From contig CP075370.1 of NCBI GenBank assembly GCA_019454225.1, positions 1,602,001 to 1,666,000 on the forward strand: 64,000 bases of DNA. Direction: 5' to 3'. Made by a program: the position numbers and the translations under genes. Under the pieces are notes generated by a model. That model saw nothing but the letters and a program-made list of their open reading frames with translations, was not told the origin of the DNA and ran no database searches. Within the stretch, counting starts at the first letter, position 1, and each line of letters begins with the position of its first letter. Positions 36,965 to 46,570 of the stretch are shown here, in pieces. The DNA is from Paracoccaceae bacterium (GTDB lineage Bacteria; Pseudomonadota; Alphaproteobacteria; Rhodobacterales; Rhodobacteraceae).

Positions 36965-37711
36965 CTATCGCACCGCCGCGATGGGCCCTTCGGCCCGGCC
37001 ATGGATGAACTGCTGCACATAGGGATCGGGCGTGGCGTCCATCCCGGTCACCGGGCCGGTCCACTGGACGACCCCGCCATGCAACATCGCCACATGGTCG
37101 GCGATGGCCCGCACCGATGACATGTCATGCGTGATGGTCATGGCGGTCGCGCCCATCTCGGTCACGATCTCGCGGATCAGCGCGTTGATGACGCCCGACA
37201 TGATCGGATCGAGACCGGTGGTCGGCTCGTCGAAGAAGATGATCTCGGGGTTCGCGGCAATGGCGCGGGCAAGGCCCACGCGCTTCTGCATGCCGCCCGA
37301 CAGTTCGGCGGGAAACTGGTCTGCCACGGCCTCGGTCAGGCCCACGCGGCGCAGTTTCTCGATCGCCACGGCGCGCGCCTCGGCCTTGGGCAGGCGTCCC
37401 TTGCCGCGCATCAGCCGGAAGGCCACGTTCTCCCACACGCGCAGCGAATCGAACAGCGCCCCGCCCTGGAACAGCATTCCGAACCGGGCAAGGAAGGCGT
37501 CGCGGTCGCCCGCCGTCACATCCTGCCCGTCCAGCGTGATGCTGCCCGCGTCGGGGCGGACCAGCCCGAGGATGCATTTCAGCAGCACCGACTTGCCGGT
37601 GCCGGACCCGCCGATGATCACGGTCGAGGTGCCCGATGCGATGGTCAGGTCCACCCCCCGCAGAACGCGGTTGGACCCGAACGCCTTGTGAACCCCGCGC
37701 AGCTCGATCAT
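36965..37711 (-). CDS. mlaF: ABC transporter ATP-binding protein (MlaF-like)
   Basis: This 248-residue ATPase has Walker A GGSGTGKS (Lys40), the Q-loop in MLFQGGALFDSLRVWENVAF (typical of MlaF/Ttg2A), the signature LSGGMQKRVGLARA, Walker B IIFFDEPTTGLDP, and the H-loop in ITHDMSS. MlaF powers phospholipid movement between outer and inner membranes. Its start overlaps the mlaE stop (ATGA). No mlaD or mlaC gene is adjacent in the window. Confidence 0.92.
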   Translation of the reverse strand: MIELRGVHKAFGSNRVLRGVDLTIASGTSTVIIGGSGTGKSVLLKCILGLVRPDAGSITLDGQDVTAGDRDAFLARFGMLFQGGALFDSLRVWENVAFRLMRGKGRLPKAEARAVAIEKLRRVGLTEAVADQFPAELSGGMQKRVGLARAIAANPEIIFFDEPTTGLDPIMSGVINALIREIVTEMGATAMTITHDMSSVRAIADHVAMLHGGVVQWTGPVTGMDATPDPYVQQFIHGRAEGPIAAVR

Positions 37712-38490
37712 GCGGAAAAGAACGCTTCGGTCAGGATGTAGTTGGCGGCCAGGATCAGCACCGAGGCGGCCACCACGGCGGATTTTGTGGCAGCGCCGAC
37801 GCCCTGCGCGCCCCGGCCCGAATGCATCCCGTGGTAGCACCCCATCAGCGCCACCAGGAAGCCGAACACCGCGCCCTTCACCAGCCCCGAGCCGACATCC
37901 CAGAACTCCAGGAAATCCGCCGTGTTCTTGATGTAGGCGGCAGAGTTGAAGTCCAGCCGCGTGATGCCCACCAGCCAGCCGCCCATGATGCCGATGGCAT
38001 CGCCCACCGCCACCAGAACCGGCACCGACAGCGTCGCCGCCAGAACCCGCGGCACCACCAGGTATTTCACCGGGTCGGTCGACAGCGTCGTGAGCGCGTC
38101 GATCTGTTCCGTCACCTTCATGGTGCCGATCTCGGCCGCGATGGACGAGGCGACCCGCGCCGCCACCATCAGCCCGCCCAGCACCGGCCCCAGTTCCCGT
38201 GCCATGCCGATGGCAACGATCGAGGGCACCACCGATTCCGCATTGAACCGTGCGCCGCCCGCGTAGATCTGCAGCGCCAGCGCCCCGCCGGTAAAGAGCG
38301 CCGTCATCCCGACCACCGGCAGCGACAGCCAACCGATCGCCATCAGCGCATGGCCGAACTCGCGCAGGTAGAACGGCGGGCGCACCATGTGCCCCACGGC
38401 GCGGCCGGCAAAGATCGCCACGCGGCCCACGGCGGCCAGCGCCTGCAGCACCGCGCGCCCCAACGCGGCCAGCGGCTGCGTCAGCGTCAC
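37708..38490 (-). CDS. mlaE: ABC transporter permease (MlaE family)
   Basis: This 260-residue membrane protein of the MlaE/TTG2B family has about five or six helices, with the conserved segments [37 protein letters not shown] and the later [16 protein letters not shown]. It starts with a GTG whose TGA overlap with the alr stop couples their translation; the longer open frame upstream is the antisense of nothing and overlaps alr. It forms the membrane part of the lipid transporter with MlaF. Confidence 0.92.
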   Translation of the reverse strand: MTLTQPLAALGRAVLQALAAVGRVAIFAGRAVGHMVRPPFYLREFGHALMAIGWLSLPVVGMTALFTGGALALQIYAGGARFNAESVVPSIVAIGMARELGPVLGGLMVAARVASSIAAEIGTMKVTEQIDALTTLSTDPVKYLVVPRVLAATLSVPVLVAVGDAIGIMGGWLVGITRLDFNSAAYIKNTADFLEFWDVGSGLVKGAVFGFLVALMGCYHGMHSGRGAQGVGAATKSAVVAASVLILAANYILTEAFFSA

Positions 38491-39536
38491 GCCGCACCCT
38501 CGACATAGCGGCGGGCATAGCGCGGACCAAGCGAGGTGAGAATCTCGTAGCCAATGGTCTCGCCGGCCTCGGCGAGATCGTCCACCGTCTGATGCGGCCC
38601 GAGGATCTCCAGCGCGCGCGGAACGTCCGGCAGATGCGTGACATCGACGGCGATCAGGTCCATCGACACCCGCCCCGCCACCGGGCAGGGCTCGTCGCCC
38701 GCCCAGAGCACCGCGCGATGCGACAGTGCCCGCATCAGGCCATCGGCATAGCCGCCCGACACCGTGGCGATGCGGGTCTCGGCCTCGGCCACGAAGGTGC
38801 AGCCATAGCCCACCGCCTCGCCCGGGGCGAGGTCGCGCAGCTGCACCACCGGAAGCGACAGGCCCGCCACCCGTGCCGCGCCCTCGAAGGGCAGGCCGCC
38901 ATACAGGCCGATGCCGGGGCGCGTCAGGTCGAAGTGATAGCGGGCGCCCAGCAGGATGCCACCCGTCGCGGCCAGCGACCGTGGCAGGTCGGTGCCGTCG
39001 GTCATGGCATGGAAGGCCGCAAGCTGTTCGGCGTTCATCGGGTGGTCGGGTTCGTCCGCGCAGGCCAGATGCGACATCAGCATCTCGGGGCCGGCATCCA
39101 GCACGAAGGCCGCCGCCGCCTCCCATTCCGCCGGTTCCATCCCCAGGCGGTTCATCCCCGTGTCCAGCTGGATTCCGAACGGATGGCCGGGCAGGGATTC
39201 GAGATGCCGCGTGATCTGCTCGATCGAGTTCAGCATCGGCGTCAGGTCGAGATCGCCGATCATTTCGGTGTCCCCGGCCATGTGGCCCGAGAAGATGCAG
39301 ATCTGCGGCCCGGGCCCCAGGGCCTGCCGGACTGCCGCGCCTTCCTCGGCAACGGCCACGAAGAACCGCCGCGCACCCGCCTGCGCCAGCGCGCGCGCGA
39401 CGCGGGCGGCGCCCAGACCATAGGCGTCGGCCTTCACCACGGCGCCGGTCTGGGTGCCGGAGGACGACATGCGGTCCAGCGCGCGCCAGTTGGCGGCGAT
39501 GGCGTCAAGATCAATGGAAAGCGTGCCGGTTGCCAT
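38487..39536 (-). CDS. alr: Alanine racemase
   Basis: This PLP enzyme supplies D-alanine for peptidoglycan. The 349-residue product has the [10 protein letters not shown] motif, with the PLP-binding Lys35 close to the N-terminus, and the C-terminal domain with [13 protein letters not shown], which contributes to the active site of the partner subunit. The ATG at 39536 ([10 protein letters not shown]) is preferred over an upstream one in an Arg/Gly-rich extension. It leads a run with mlaE and mlaF. Its length is normal. Confidence 0.95.
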   Translation of the reverse strand: MATGTLSIDLDAIAANWRALDRMSSSGTQTGAVVKADAYGLGAARVARALAQAGARRFFVAVAEEGAAVRQALGPGPQICIFSGHMAGDTEMIGDLDLTPMLNSIEQITRHLESLPGHPFGIQLDTGMNRLGMEPAEWEAAAAFVLDAGPEMLMSHLACADEPDHPMNAEQLAAFHAMTDGTDLPRSLAATGGILLGARYHFDLTRPGIGLYGGLPFEGAARVAGLSLPVVQLRDLAPGEAVGYGCTFVAEAETRIATVSGGYADGLMRALSHRAVLWAGDEPCPVAGRVSMDLIAVDVTHLPDVPRALEILGPHQTVDDLAEAGETIGYEILTSLGPRYARRYVEGAA

Positions 39537-39623
39537 GCCGCCCTCTTTGCCGCCGCCGCGTCCGGGGTTCAAGCGGAAACGCCCCCGGTGGCCGTTCCGC
39601 ATCGTCCCCGCCGTCGCGGGGCG

Positions 39624-41894
39624 CTACATCGCCGCAAGCGCCTTGCGGATATGGCGGTTGTCGCCCCGCGTCAGCACCCAGCGCGCCATCCGGCGGGCCA
39701 GCGTCGCATGGCCGCGCGCGACGGCGCGGTCGAAAAGCTCACGCTGGTAGCGCGGGAACGTCTTGCGGGCGCGCAGGCTGCGGTAGAATTCACCCTCGGT
39801 CAGCGTTCCGCCCAGAGCGCCAAGGATCGTGGGCGACAGGATGCCCATCTGATGCAGCGACGAGCCGAGCCTGTGGCCCAGCAGCGGCGTGCGCAGGCGC
39901 ATCACGTTCGGGCCGTCGAAGCGGGCCACATGGGCCGCGTCCAGCGGCTCGTAGGGGTCGTAGAGCAGGGTGACGCGCCGCGCCGCGCCGCTGGCCGCCG
40001 CGGCATCGCCATAGGGCCCCGAGAAATCACGCCCCCAGGCGGTGCGATAGCGGGTCTCCCAGGGCACCAGTGCCCGGTCCAGCGTCGATTGCGGCGATAT
40101 TGCCACCACGTCGGCACCGGGGCATGCGGCCGAGAACGCACAGGCGCCGTAGCCGCCCATCGAGGCGCCGTAGAACACCACGCGGCCGAACCGGGCAAAG
40201 AACCCTGCGTCGCGCAGCGCATCGAACTGGCCCGACACCCAGGCATCGCGGAACCAGGTCCAGCCCGCCGCCGTGACACCCAGCATCGACCAGCCCTGCT
40301 TCTCGATGAAGGCAAAACCCCAGGGGCGCCGGTCGTCACGCTTGTCCATCGCGATGTCGAGATTGTCGAACGTCACGACAAGCACATCGGGGCTGCGGGG
40401 AACGAACAGCATCGCATGCTCGGCACCCTCGCGGTAGAACCCGTCCGCCCCGGCAAGGCGCGTCGCGATGGCCGACCACGGCGCGTCCGGGGACTCGTCC
40501 GGCGGTGCCGCGGCTGGTGGCGGGTCGGCTGCCACGCCGACCGGCGCGGGCACCGCGGGCGCCGCTGCGCCGTCCGTCCTGGCCAGGACCGCCCGGCTGA
40601 CCTGCGTGCCCGCGTCGTCGCGGGTCGACAGCACGCTGACCTCGCCCCAGGGCTTGAGGAAGGGAAAGCTGCCCGACCCCTTGCGGATGTCCAGCAGCAT
40701 CCTGCCGCCCGGCGCCAGCGCGTGATCCAGCAGCACCGCGGCCCCCTTGATCCGCGCGGTGTCGCCAAAGCCCTGCAGGGCCGCCAGCACCTGCGCGGGG
40801 CGCAGGTCGCCCGGGGCGCCCACGCGGCGGATGCGGGCTGCGGGCACGCCATGGTCCAGCAGGAAATCGACATAGGGCGACACCCATGCCGAGGGCGCGT
40901 CCAGCATCCGCCCCTTGTGGTCGATGTCGATCAGGTCGATGGCACAGCCCCAGCGCGCATGCGCCGCCAGCGCCATCGATTGCGCCGTGCCCCCGGCATC
41001 GGCGAATCGTTCCACCTCGGGCAGGTCGATCGCCGCCAGAAGCCCCGCGTCGAACACCCGCTTGCCGCGTCCGGCGATCGGGGCCGCCACCGGGTCGATC
41101 CCGTGGCGGGCGCAGAGATCGGCCATATAGCTGCCGGGCGGCGGCAGGCCGTGATGGCGCAGGCCCAGTTCCCGCTTGTTCGACGCCCACAGATGCAGCG
41201 CCGTCGTCTCCGGCCTCAGCAGCGCCTGCACCTTGCGCGTGGATCGCAGGAAAAGCAGCCGGTCCGGAAACGGGATCGGATAGAACGCCGCAAGCGGCTG
41301 CACCTTGTCCAGCACCCCGTGCGCGGCCGCGAAATGCGTCACCATCAGCGGCCCCCAGGTTCCCCAGGGCATCTGCGAGACGTGGACAGGTTCGCCCCGC
41401 CCGGCGGCGGCGCGATAGTCCGCCTGCACCCCGCGTTTCAGGAAGGGTGGCACGGCGAACGGATCGGCCATGAAATCCAGCATCGCCGCCAGCATCGGGT
41501 GATCCGGCGGCAGGCCCAGCACGGCGTTGTTCACCCTCTGGCTCTCGGGCAACTCGAACCCCATCACCACGTCGCCGTCATAGTCCATCGGGCGGTGGCA
41601 ATAGACATCCGTGTCGACCCAGATCATCCCCGGGCAGGCGCGCAGCATGTGCATCCGGAACAGGTCGGCAAACAGCGCGAAGCTGTCCTTCTTCTCGTAT
41701 TTCAGGAAGTTGTCTGTATCCAGCACCTCGCGCCCGTCGCGGCGGATCACACCCTCGGGCACGTTCGGGATGTCGTGATAGGAAAACAGCGTGATGCGCT
41801 GCCCCTGATCGACAAAGGACTTCAGGCACAGCCGTTCAAGCCAGGACAGCGCCCCCCCGATCCAGAGCGTGCCGACCTCTCGCACCCGTGCCAT
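39624..41894 (-). CDS. Three-part fusion: glycosyltransferase, methyltransferase-like region, alpha/beta-hydrolase-like domain
   Basis: The 756-residue product starts with a sugar transferase of the capsular-polysaccharide/DXD type (about residues 1-260; DXD at Asp94-Thr95-Asp96 in IWVDTDVYCHRP). A middle region (about 270-440) follows, with VFDAGLLAAIDLPEVERFAD and ALAPGGRMLLDIRKG, which resembles a degenerate methyltransferase. After a Pro/Ala linker, the C-terminal part (about 500-756) has the nucleophile-elbow motif YGASMGGYGA with Ser578. No signal or membrane segment is seen. It is divergent from the next glycosyltransferase gene. The domain boundaries and the nature of the middle region are by eye. 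A role in building a surface glycan is inferred. Confidence 0.75.
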   Translation of the reverse strand: MARVREVGTLWIGGALSWLERLCLKSFVDQGQRITLFSYHDIPNVPEGVIRRDGREVLDTDNFLKYEKKDSFALFADLFRMHMLRACPGMIWVDTDVYCHRPMDYDGDVVMGFELPESQRVNNAVLGLPPDHPMLAAMLDFMADPFAVPPFLKRGVQADYRAAAGRGEPVHVSQMPWGTWGPLMVTHFAAAHGVLDKVQPLAAFYPIPFPDRLLFLRSTRKVQALLRPETTALHLWASNKRELGLRHHGLPPPGSYMADLCARHGIDPVAAPIAGRGKRVFDAGLLAAIDLPEVERFADAGGTAQSMALAAHARWGCAIDLIDIDHKGRMLDAPSAWVSPYVDFLLDHGVPAARIRRVGAPGDLRPAQVLAALQGFGDTARIKGAAVLLDHALAPGGRMLLDIRKGSGSFPFLKPWGEVSVLSTRDDAGTQVSRAVLARTDGAAAPAVPAPVGVAADPPPAAAPPDESPDAPWSAIATRLAGADGFYREGAEHAMLFVPRSPDVLVVTFDNLDIAMDKRDDRRPWGFAFIEKQGWSMLGVTAAGWTWFRDAWVSGQFDALRDAGFFARFGRVVFYGASMGGYGACAFSAACPGADVVAISPQSTLDRALVPWETRYRTAWGRDFSGPYGDAAAASGAARRVTLLYDPYEPLDAAHVARFDGPNVMRLRTPLLGHRLGSSLHQMGILSPTILGALGGTLTEGEFYRSLRARKTFPRYQRELFDRAVARGHATLARRMARWVLTRGDNRHIRKALAAM

Positions 41895-42087
41895 GCCTGA
41901 CCCCTTGCCGCCTCGTGCCGGAAATGCGGCGCTGTTGGCGCGCCTTGGGAAACAGTCTGGCGAAAACCGTGCGGAATGCAACGGGAACGGCACAATCCGC
42001 CGGATCGGCGCTTTGCCCGTAAGCCCTGGGCATGGTAGGGAAGGACAGGGGCGGCGGCAGATCGCCCGGCAGGGGCGGGCGGCAGCG

Positions 42088-44367
42088 ATGGCAGGCAGAT
42101 CAGGGGCGAAGGTGCGGCAGGGCGGCGTGATCCGCCGGACGCTGGGCGCGGGTCCGACGGCGGCGGGCCTGCTGCTGGAGGCGCTGCGCTGCCATGACGG
42201 ACATCTGCGCGCCTTCTGGGGAACCGGCAGCCCTCCGGCACGCTTCGCGCCCGACGGTGCGCCGGGCTGCGCCCTGCCGATGGACCTGCGCGAGGTTTCG
42301 GGCGGCACGCTGGGCGTCTTTGCCGAGGGGCCGGCGGTCGTGGCGCTGTCGGATGGCGCGCGCGACACCCTTGCGCCCGTCGCGGCTGATGTCGACCTCT
42401 TGGCCGGTCGCGATTGCCTGCTGGCCTTCAGGCTGGAGGAGACGGCCGAACAACTGGGCGAATGGCTGGCCTATCACGCGAACCACCACGGCGCGGGCGG
42501 CGCCGTGATCGTGCACCGCGTGCCCCCCGACGATCCGGCTGGCTTTGCCGACGCCCTGTCGCCGCTGCTGCCCGAGGGTTTCACCGCCATCCTGCTCGAC
42601 TCGCCCGTGCCCCTGGGCAAGCCCGGCCAGCCACCCGAAAGCCACCCGATCCTGGCCCCCGATGCCCCCGGCAAGGACCGGATGGAGGTTCCCGAACCCG
42701 ACCCCTGGCGCAGCCCGCTGGGCGAGGGGCTGATGTTCGAGGTGGTGAAATGGCGGTTCCTGGCGCATGCGCGCGCCGTCCTGACGCTCGATCCCTGCGA
42801 CTGGCTGGTGCCGCGCGACTCCGGCGCGCCCTCGGCCTTCGACCTCTGCCGCACGGCGCGGCACGGCGTGGTGCCGCTGGCCGGACGGCGGGTCTATCCC
42901 TGGCGCGTCCGGGCTGGCGCCCCCGCCCGGATGGGCGACCACATCTGCGCCCCCTTCGACCGGGGCGAAGGGCTGGCCCGCTGGGGCGTCGCCCCCGATC
43001 TGGCGGGGCTGGAAAACACCTGGCGCATGGTCCGCGTGGCCTATGCCAAGCCCGACGCGAAACATGCGGCCCGGTTCTGGCGGGCGATGGCGATCCGCGT
43101 TCCGGGCCGCGCCGCCTCGGAACTCGCACCCAAGACCTCGCTGGTCGAGGATGCCGAACTGCTGCGCTTTTCCCGCGACGTGCTGGGGTGGAAACCGGTG
43201 CGCCCGCCGGTCTCGCGGCCGCGCGCCGACAGCGGCACCGGTCGCACCGCCATCGTCACCACGATGAAGAACGAAGGCCCCTTCATCCTGGAATGGCTGG
43301 CCTGGCACCGCGCCATCGGGGTCGACGATTTCCTGATCTACACCAACGACTGCACCGACGGCACAGACACGATGCTGGACCTCCTGCAGCGCAAGGGGAT
43401 CGTGCAGCACCGCGACAACCCGTTCCGCGCGATGGACCTGAAGCCGCAGCATGCGGCGCTCCAGGCGGCCGAGGATGAACCCCTGATGCGTGATTGCGGC
43501 TGGGGCATCTGCATGGACGTGGATGAATTCATCAACATCAAGCTGGGTGACGGCCGGCTGCCCACGCTCTACGCCGCGATGGAGGCCGCGCTGCCCGGCG
43601 CCAACATGATCGCCCTGACCTGGCGGCTGTTCGGCAACGCCGAGGTGCGCGCCTACCGGGACGAATTCATCGTCGACCAGTTCGACCGCTGCGCGCCCGA
43701 GGTGATCCGCAAGCCGCACCAGGCCTGGGGGTTCAAGACGCTGTTCCGCAACATCGACATCTACAAGAAGCTTGGCGTCCACCGGCCCAAGGGTCTGGTG
43801 CCCGACCTGTGGGACCGGGTCAAATGGCTGAACGGGTCAGGGCGGCCGATGCCCCGTGCGATGTTCCGCAACGGCTGGCGGTCGACGCTGGAAACCTACG
43901 GCTACGACTGGGTGCAGCTGAACCACTATGCCGTGCGCTCCGCCGAAAGCTTTCTGGTCAAGCGCGACCGGGGCAGGGTGAACCATGTCGACCGCGACCA
44001 GGGCCTGAACTACTGGTTCCGCATGAACCACAATGTCGAACAGGACGGGTCGCTCCGCGCCCGCCTGCCCATGTTGCAGGCCGAATGGGACCGGCTGCTG
44101 GCCGACCCCGAGATTCGCGCGGCCCATGACTTCTCGGTCGCTGCCCATCGCGCCAAGATCACCGAACTGCGCGCGACCGAGAACTACGAACGCTTCTACG
44201 GCGAACTGACGGGCGAGCGGATGGAAACCCTGTGCCGGATGCAGCGGCATTTCGGGTCGGCCGTGTTCAACGCCGGGCCCCAGGTGATCCCGGAGGATCT
44301 GCATCTGCGCGACCTGCCCGCCGATTTCTTCTTCACCGTCGAACCGCAGGGCGAGGCCGCGCATTGA
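42088..44367 (+). CDS. Glycosyltransferase family 2-like protein with duplicated domain
   Basis: In this 759-residue protein the catalytic-looking half is about residues 385-720: MKNEGPFILEWLAWHRAIGVDDFLIYTNDCTDGTD at the start, the DxDEF motif in CMDVDEFINI, and the family tail LVKRDRGRVNH. The first half contains a diverged copy of the same start (RLEETAEQLGEWLAYHANHHGAGG) without the Asn-Glu pair or the DxD, so it looks like a degenerate duplicate. The ATG at 42088 is used because the upstream frame is low-complexity. It is followed by two paralogues in the same direction. Confidence 0.82.
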   Translation: MAGRSGAKVRQGGVIRRTLGAGPTAAGLLLEALRCHDGHLRAFWGTGSPPARFAPDGAPGCALPMDLREVSGGTLGVFAEGPAVVALSDGARDTLAPVAADVDLLAGRDCLLAFRLEETAEQLGEWLAYHANHHGAGGAVIVHRVPPDDPAGFADALSPLLPEGFTAILLDSPVPLGKPGQPPESHPILAPDAPGKDRMEVPEPDPWRSPLGEGLMFEVVKWRFLAHARAVLTLDPCDWLVPRDSGAPSAFDLCRTARHGVVPLAGRRVYPWRVRAGAPARMGDHICAPFDRGEGLARWGVAPDLAGLENTWRMVRVAYAKPDAKHAARFWRAMAIRVPGRAASELAPKTSLVEDAELLRFSRDVLGWKPVRPPVSRPRADSGTGRTAIVTTMKNEGPFILEWLAWHRAIGVDDFLIYTNDCTDGTDTMLDLLQRKGIVQHRDNPFRAMDLKPQHAALQAAEDEPLMRDCGWGICMDVDEFINIKLGDGRLPTLYAAMEAALPGANMIALTWRLFGNAEVRAYRDEFIVDQFDRCAPEVIRKPHQAWGFKTLFRNIDIYKKLGVHRPKGLVPDLWDRVKWLNGSGRPMPRAMFRNGWRSTLETYGYDWVQLNHYAVRSAESFLVKRDRGRVNHVDRDQGLNYWFRMNHNVEQDGSLRARLPMLQAEWDRLLADPEIRAAHDFSVAAHRAKITELRATENYERFYGELTGERMETLCRMQRHFGSAVFNAGPQVIPEDLHLRDLPADFFFTVEPQGEAAH

Positions 44368-44435
44368 CCGAGGCCGGCACCCCGCACGGTCCCCGGACGC
44401 CGCCCCCCACCGGCACGCGCGCGGGCACGCCGCCC

Positions 44436-45419
44436 ATGGCTGACACCTTCACCGCCGTCGCCTGCATGAAGAACGAGGGCGCCTTCCTTCTCGACTGGAT
44501 GGCGCATCACAAGGCGCTCGGTTTCGACCATGTCGTGATCTGCACCAATGACTGCGCCGATCCCACCCGCCAGATCGCGCTGCGCCTTCAGGACATGGGC
44601 CTGGCGCGGCATCACGCGACGCGCCACTGGCCCGCCACCTCGATCCAGCGGTCGGCGCTGAAACAGGTGCGCCGCTACCCCGAGGTGACGGGGGCAGGCT
44701 GGGTCTGGGTCTGCGATGCCGACGAGTATCTGGCGCCGCGTCTTGGCGACGGCACGGTGCGGGCGCTTGCCGCCGCCGCCTCGCCCGAGGCCGAGGTGAT
44801 CTCGGTCCCCTGGCGCATCTTCGGCCCCGCCGGACGCTGGGCCTACGAGGACCGGCCGGTGACCCAGCTGTTCCGGCTGGCCGAACCCGCCACCGGCCCC
44901 GGCGCCCCGCTGATGGCCTATCCGAAATCGCTGTTCCGGGGCGATCTGCCCTATCATCGCATCGGCATCCACGCGCCGCTCCCCCGCGCCGATGCCGACC
45001 GGCCCTTCCGGGTCGAACTGCCCGGCGGGGTTCCACTGATCCCCCAGCATCACCGTCTGTTCGTGCAGGCCGACTTCACCCATGGCCAGGTGAACCACTA
45101 CGCCCTGCGCGCGGGGATGAGCTTTCTGGTCAAGCGCGACCGGGGCCGGGTCAACCACACCGGGCAGGACATGGGCCTTGACTACTGGGACCGGTTCGAC
45201 CGCGCGGCCGTACCCTGTGACGCGCTGTCGGGCATCGCGCCCGCCGTAGCGCAGTGGCGCGACCGGCTGATGCAGGACGGCACGCTGGCCCGCCTGCATG
45301 CCGAGGCCGTGGCCTGGCACCGCGCCCGCGCCCTCCGGCTGGCCGCAGACCCTGGCTGGGCGGCCTTTGCCGCCGCCATCCGCGAAAGACTGTCCCGATG
45401 CGCATCCTTGCCCTGCTGA
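44436..45419 (+). CDS. Glycosyltransferase family 2-like protein
   Basis: This 327-residue glycosyltransferase is of the same family as its neighbours. It has CMKNEGAFLLDWMAHHKALGFDHVVICTNDC at the start, the metal-binding DADEY motif in VCDADEYLAP, and LVKRDRGRVNH towards the end. The ATG at 44436 places the catalytic core at the N-terminus; a TTG at 44364 overlapping the stop of the upstream gene is a possible alternative that adds 24 Pro/Thr-rich residues. The 3' end overlaps the next gene by 22 bases. The donor and acceptor sugars are unknown. Confidence 0.85.
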   Translation: MADTFTAVACMKNEGAFLLDWMAHHKALGFDHVVICTNDCADPTRQIALRLQDMGLARHHATRHWPATSIQRSALKQVRRYPEVTGAGWVWVCDADEYLAPRLGDGTVRALAAAASPEAEVISVPWRIFGPAGRWAYEDRPVTQLFRLAEPATGPGAPLMAYPKSLFRGDLPYHRIGIHAPLPRADADRPFRVELPGGVPLIPQHHRLFVQADFTHGQVNHYALRAGMSFLVKRDRGRVNHTGQDMGLDYWDRFDRAAVPCDALSGIAPAVAQWRDRLMQDGTLARLHAEAVAWHRARALRLAADPGWAAFAAAIRERLSRCASLPC

Positions 45420-46441
45420 CCGTCCGGAACGAAGGCGCCTTCCTGATCGAATGGCTGGCGCATCACCGGCTGTGCGGCGTGACCGACGTGCTGGCCTTTT
45501 CCAACGACTGCGACGACGGCACCGATGCCATGCTCGACCGCCTGCAGGCGATGGGCTGGCTGACCCACCTGCGCAACGACGGCCCGCATCCGCAGGGCCC
45601 GCAATGGGCGGCGCTCAAGGCGGCGCCGCGCCAGCCGCTCTACGGTGCCGCCGACTGGGTGATCGGCCTCGACATCGACGAGTTCGTGAACGTGGCCATC
45701 GGTGACCGGACCCTGCCCGCGCTGATCGCCGCGCTGCCCGATGCGGCGGCCGTGGTGCTGACATGGCGGATGTTCGGCAATGCGGGCGTCGACGGCATCG
45801 CGGATGTTCCGGTCATGCAGCAATTCACCCGCGCGGCGCCGCGCGTGCTGCACTGGCCGTGGCGGGCGCAGCAGGTCAAGACGCTCTACCGCAACGACGG
45901 CACCTGGGCAAAGCCCGGCGTCCACCGTCCCCGCGCCCCGGACCGTGCGCGCGCCCCGGACGCGGCGATGTTCGATGGCGCGGGGCAACGCCTGCCCCCC
46001 GCCTGGCCCCCCGCCCGCACCTTCTCGCCCCCCGGGCAGGATCACTATGCCCTGGCGCAGGTCAACCACTACGCCCTTGGCGCGATGCAGTCCTATCTGG
46101 TGAAATGCGACCGGGGCAGGGCGAACCGCGACGCCTCGGCCTTCGACATGGGCTACTGGATCGAGCGCAATTTCTGCGATGTCGAGGACCGCTCGATCCT
46201 GCCGCTCTGCGACGCGGCGGCCCCCCTGCGCGCGGGGCTTCTCGCCGATCCGGTGCTCGGCCCCCTGCACCATGCGGCGGTGGCCTGGCGCCAGGCCCGC
46301 TTTGCCGCGCTGATGGCCTCTGACGAATCCTGGCGCGCGCTCTACGGACGGCTGCTGATGACGCCGCCCACCCGCGCGCTGACCGCCGCACAGGCCGCGC
46401 GGATCTGGCGTGCCGGGCTGCGGCCCGCCCCCGGCAGTTGA
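45398..46441 (+). CDS. Glycosyltransferase family 2-like protein
   Basis: This 347-residue paralogue of the two preceding genes has LTVRNEGAFLIEWLAHHRLCGVTDVLAFSNDC at the start and the DxDEF motif in GLDIDEFVNV. Its tail form is LVKCDRGRANRD. The ATG lies inside the 3' end of the upstream gene, which implies translational coupling. The central part has a Pro/Arg-rich insertion (HRPRAPDRARAPD). It is likely to act with its neighbours on one glycan. Confidence 0.86.
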   Translation: MRILALLTVRNEGAFLIEWLAHHRLCGVTDVLAFSNDCDDGTDAMLDRLQAMGWLTHLRNDGPHPQGPQWAALKAAPRQPLYGAADWVIGLDIDEFVNVAIGDRTLPALIAALPDAAAVVLTWRMFGNAGVDGIADVPVMQQFTRAAPRVLHWPWRAQQVKTLYRNDGTWAKPGVHRPRAPDRARAPDAAMFDGAGQRLPPAWPPARTFSPPGQDHYALAQVNHYALGAMQSYLVKCDRGRANRDASAFDMGYWIERNFCDVEDRSILPLCDAAAPLRAGLLADPVLGPLHHAAVAWRQARFAALMASDESWRALYGRLLMTPPTRALTAAQAARIWRAGLRPAPGS

Positions 46442-46570
46442 GCGGTTGCAAACAATCATCGGCATTTGTCCACCCCCCGCCATGGCCTTGCCCCCTTGTC
46501 AGCGCGGCCCTGCCACGGACAATGGGCAAAAGGGAAAAGGGCGTGCCACTGCGCCCCCCGGAGACGTGAC

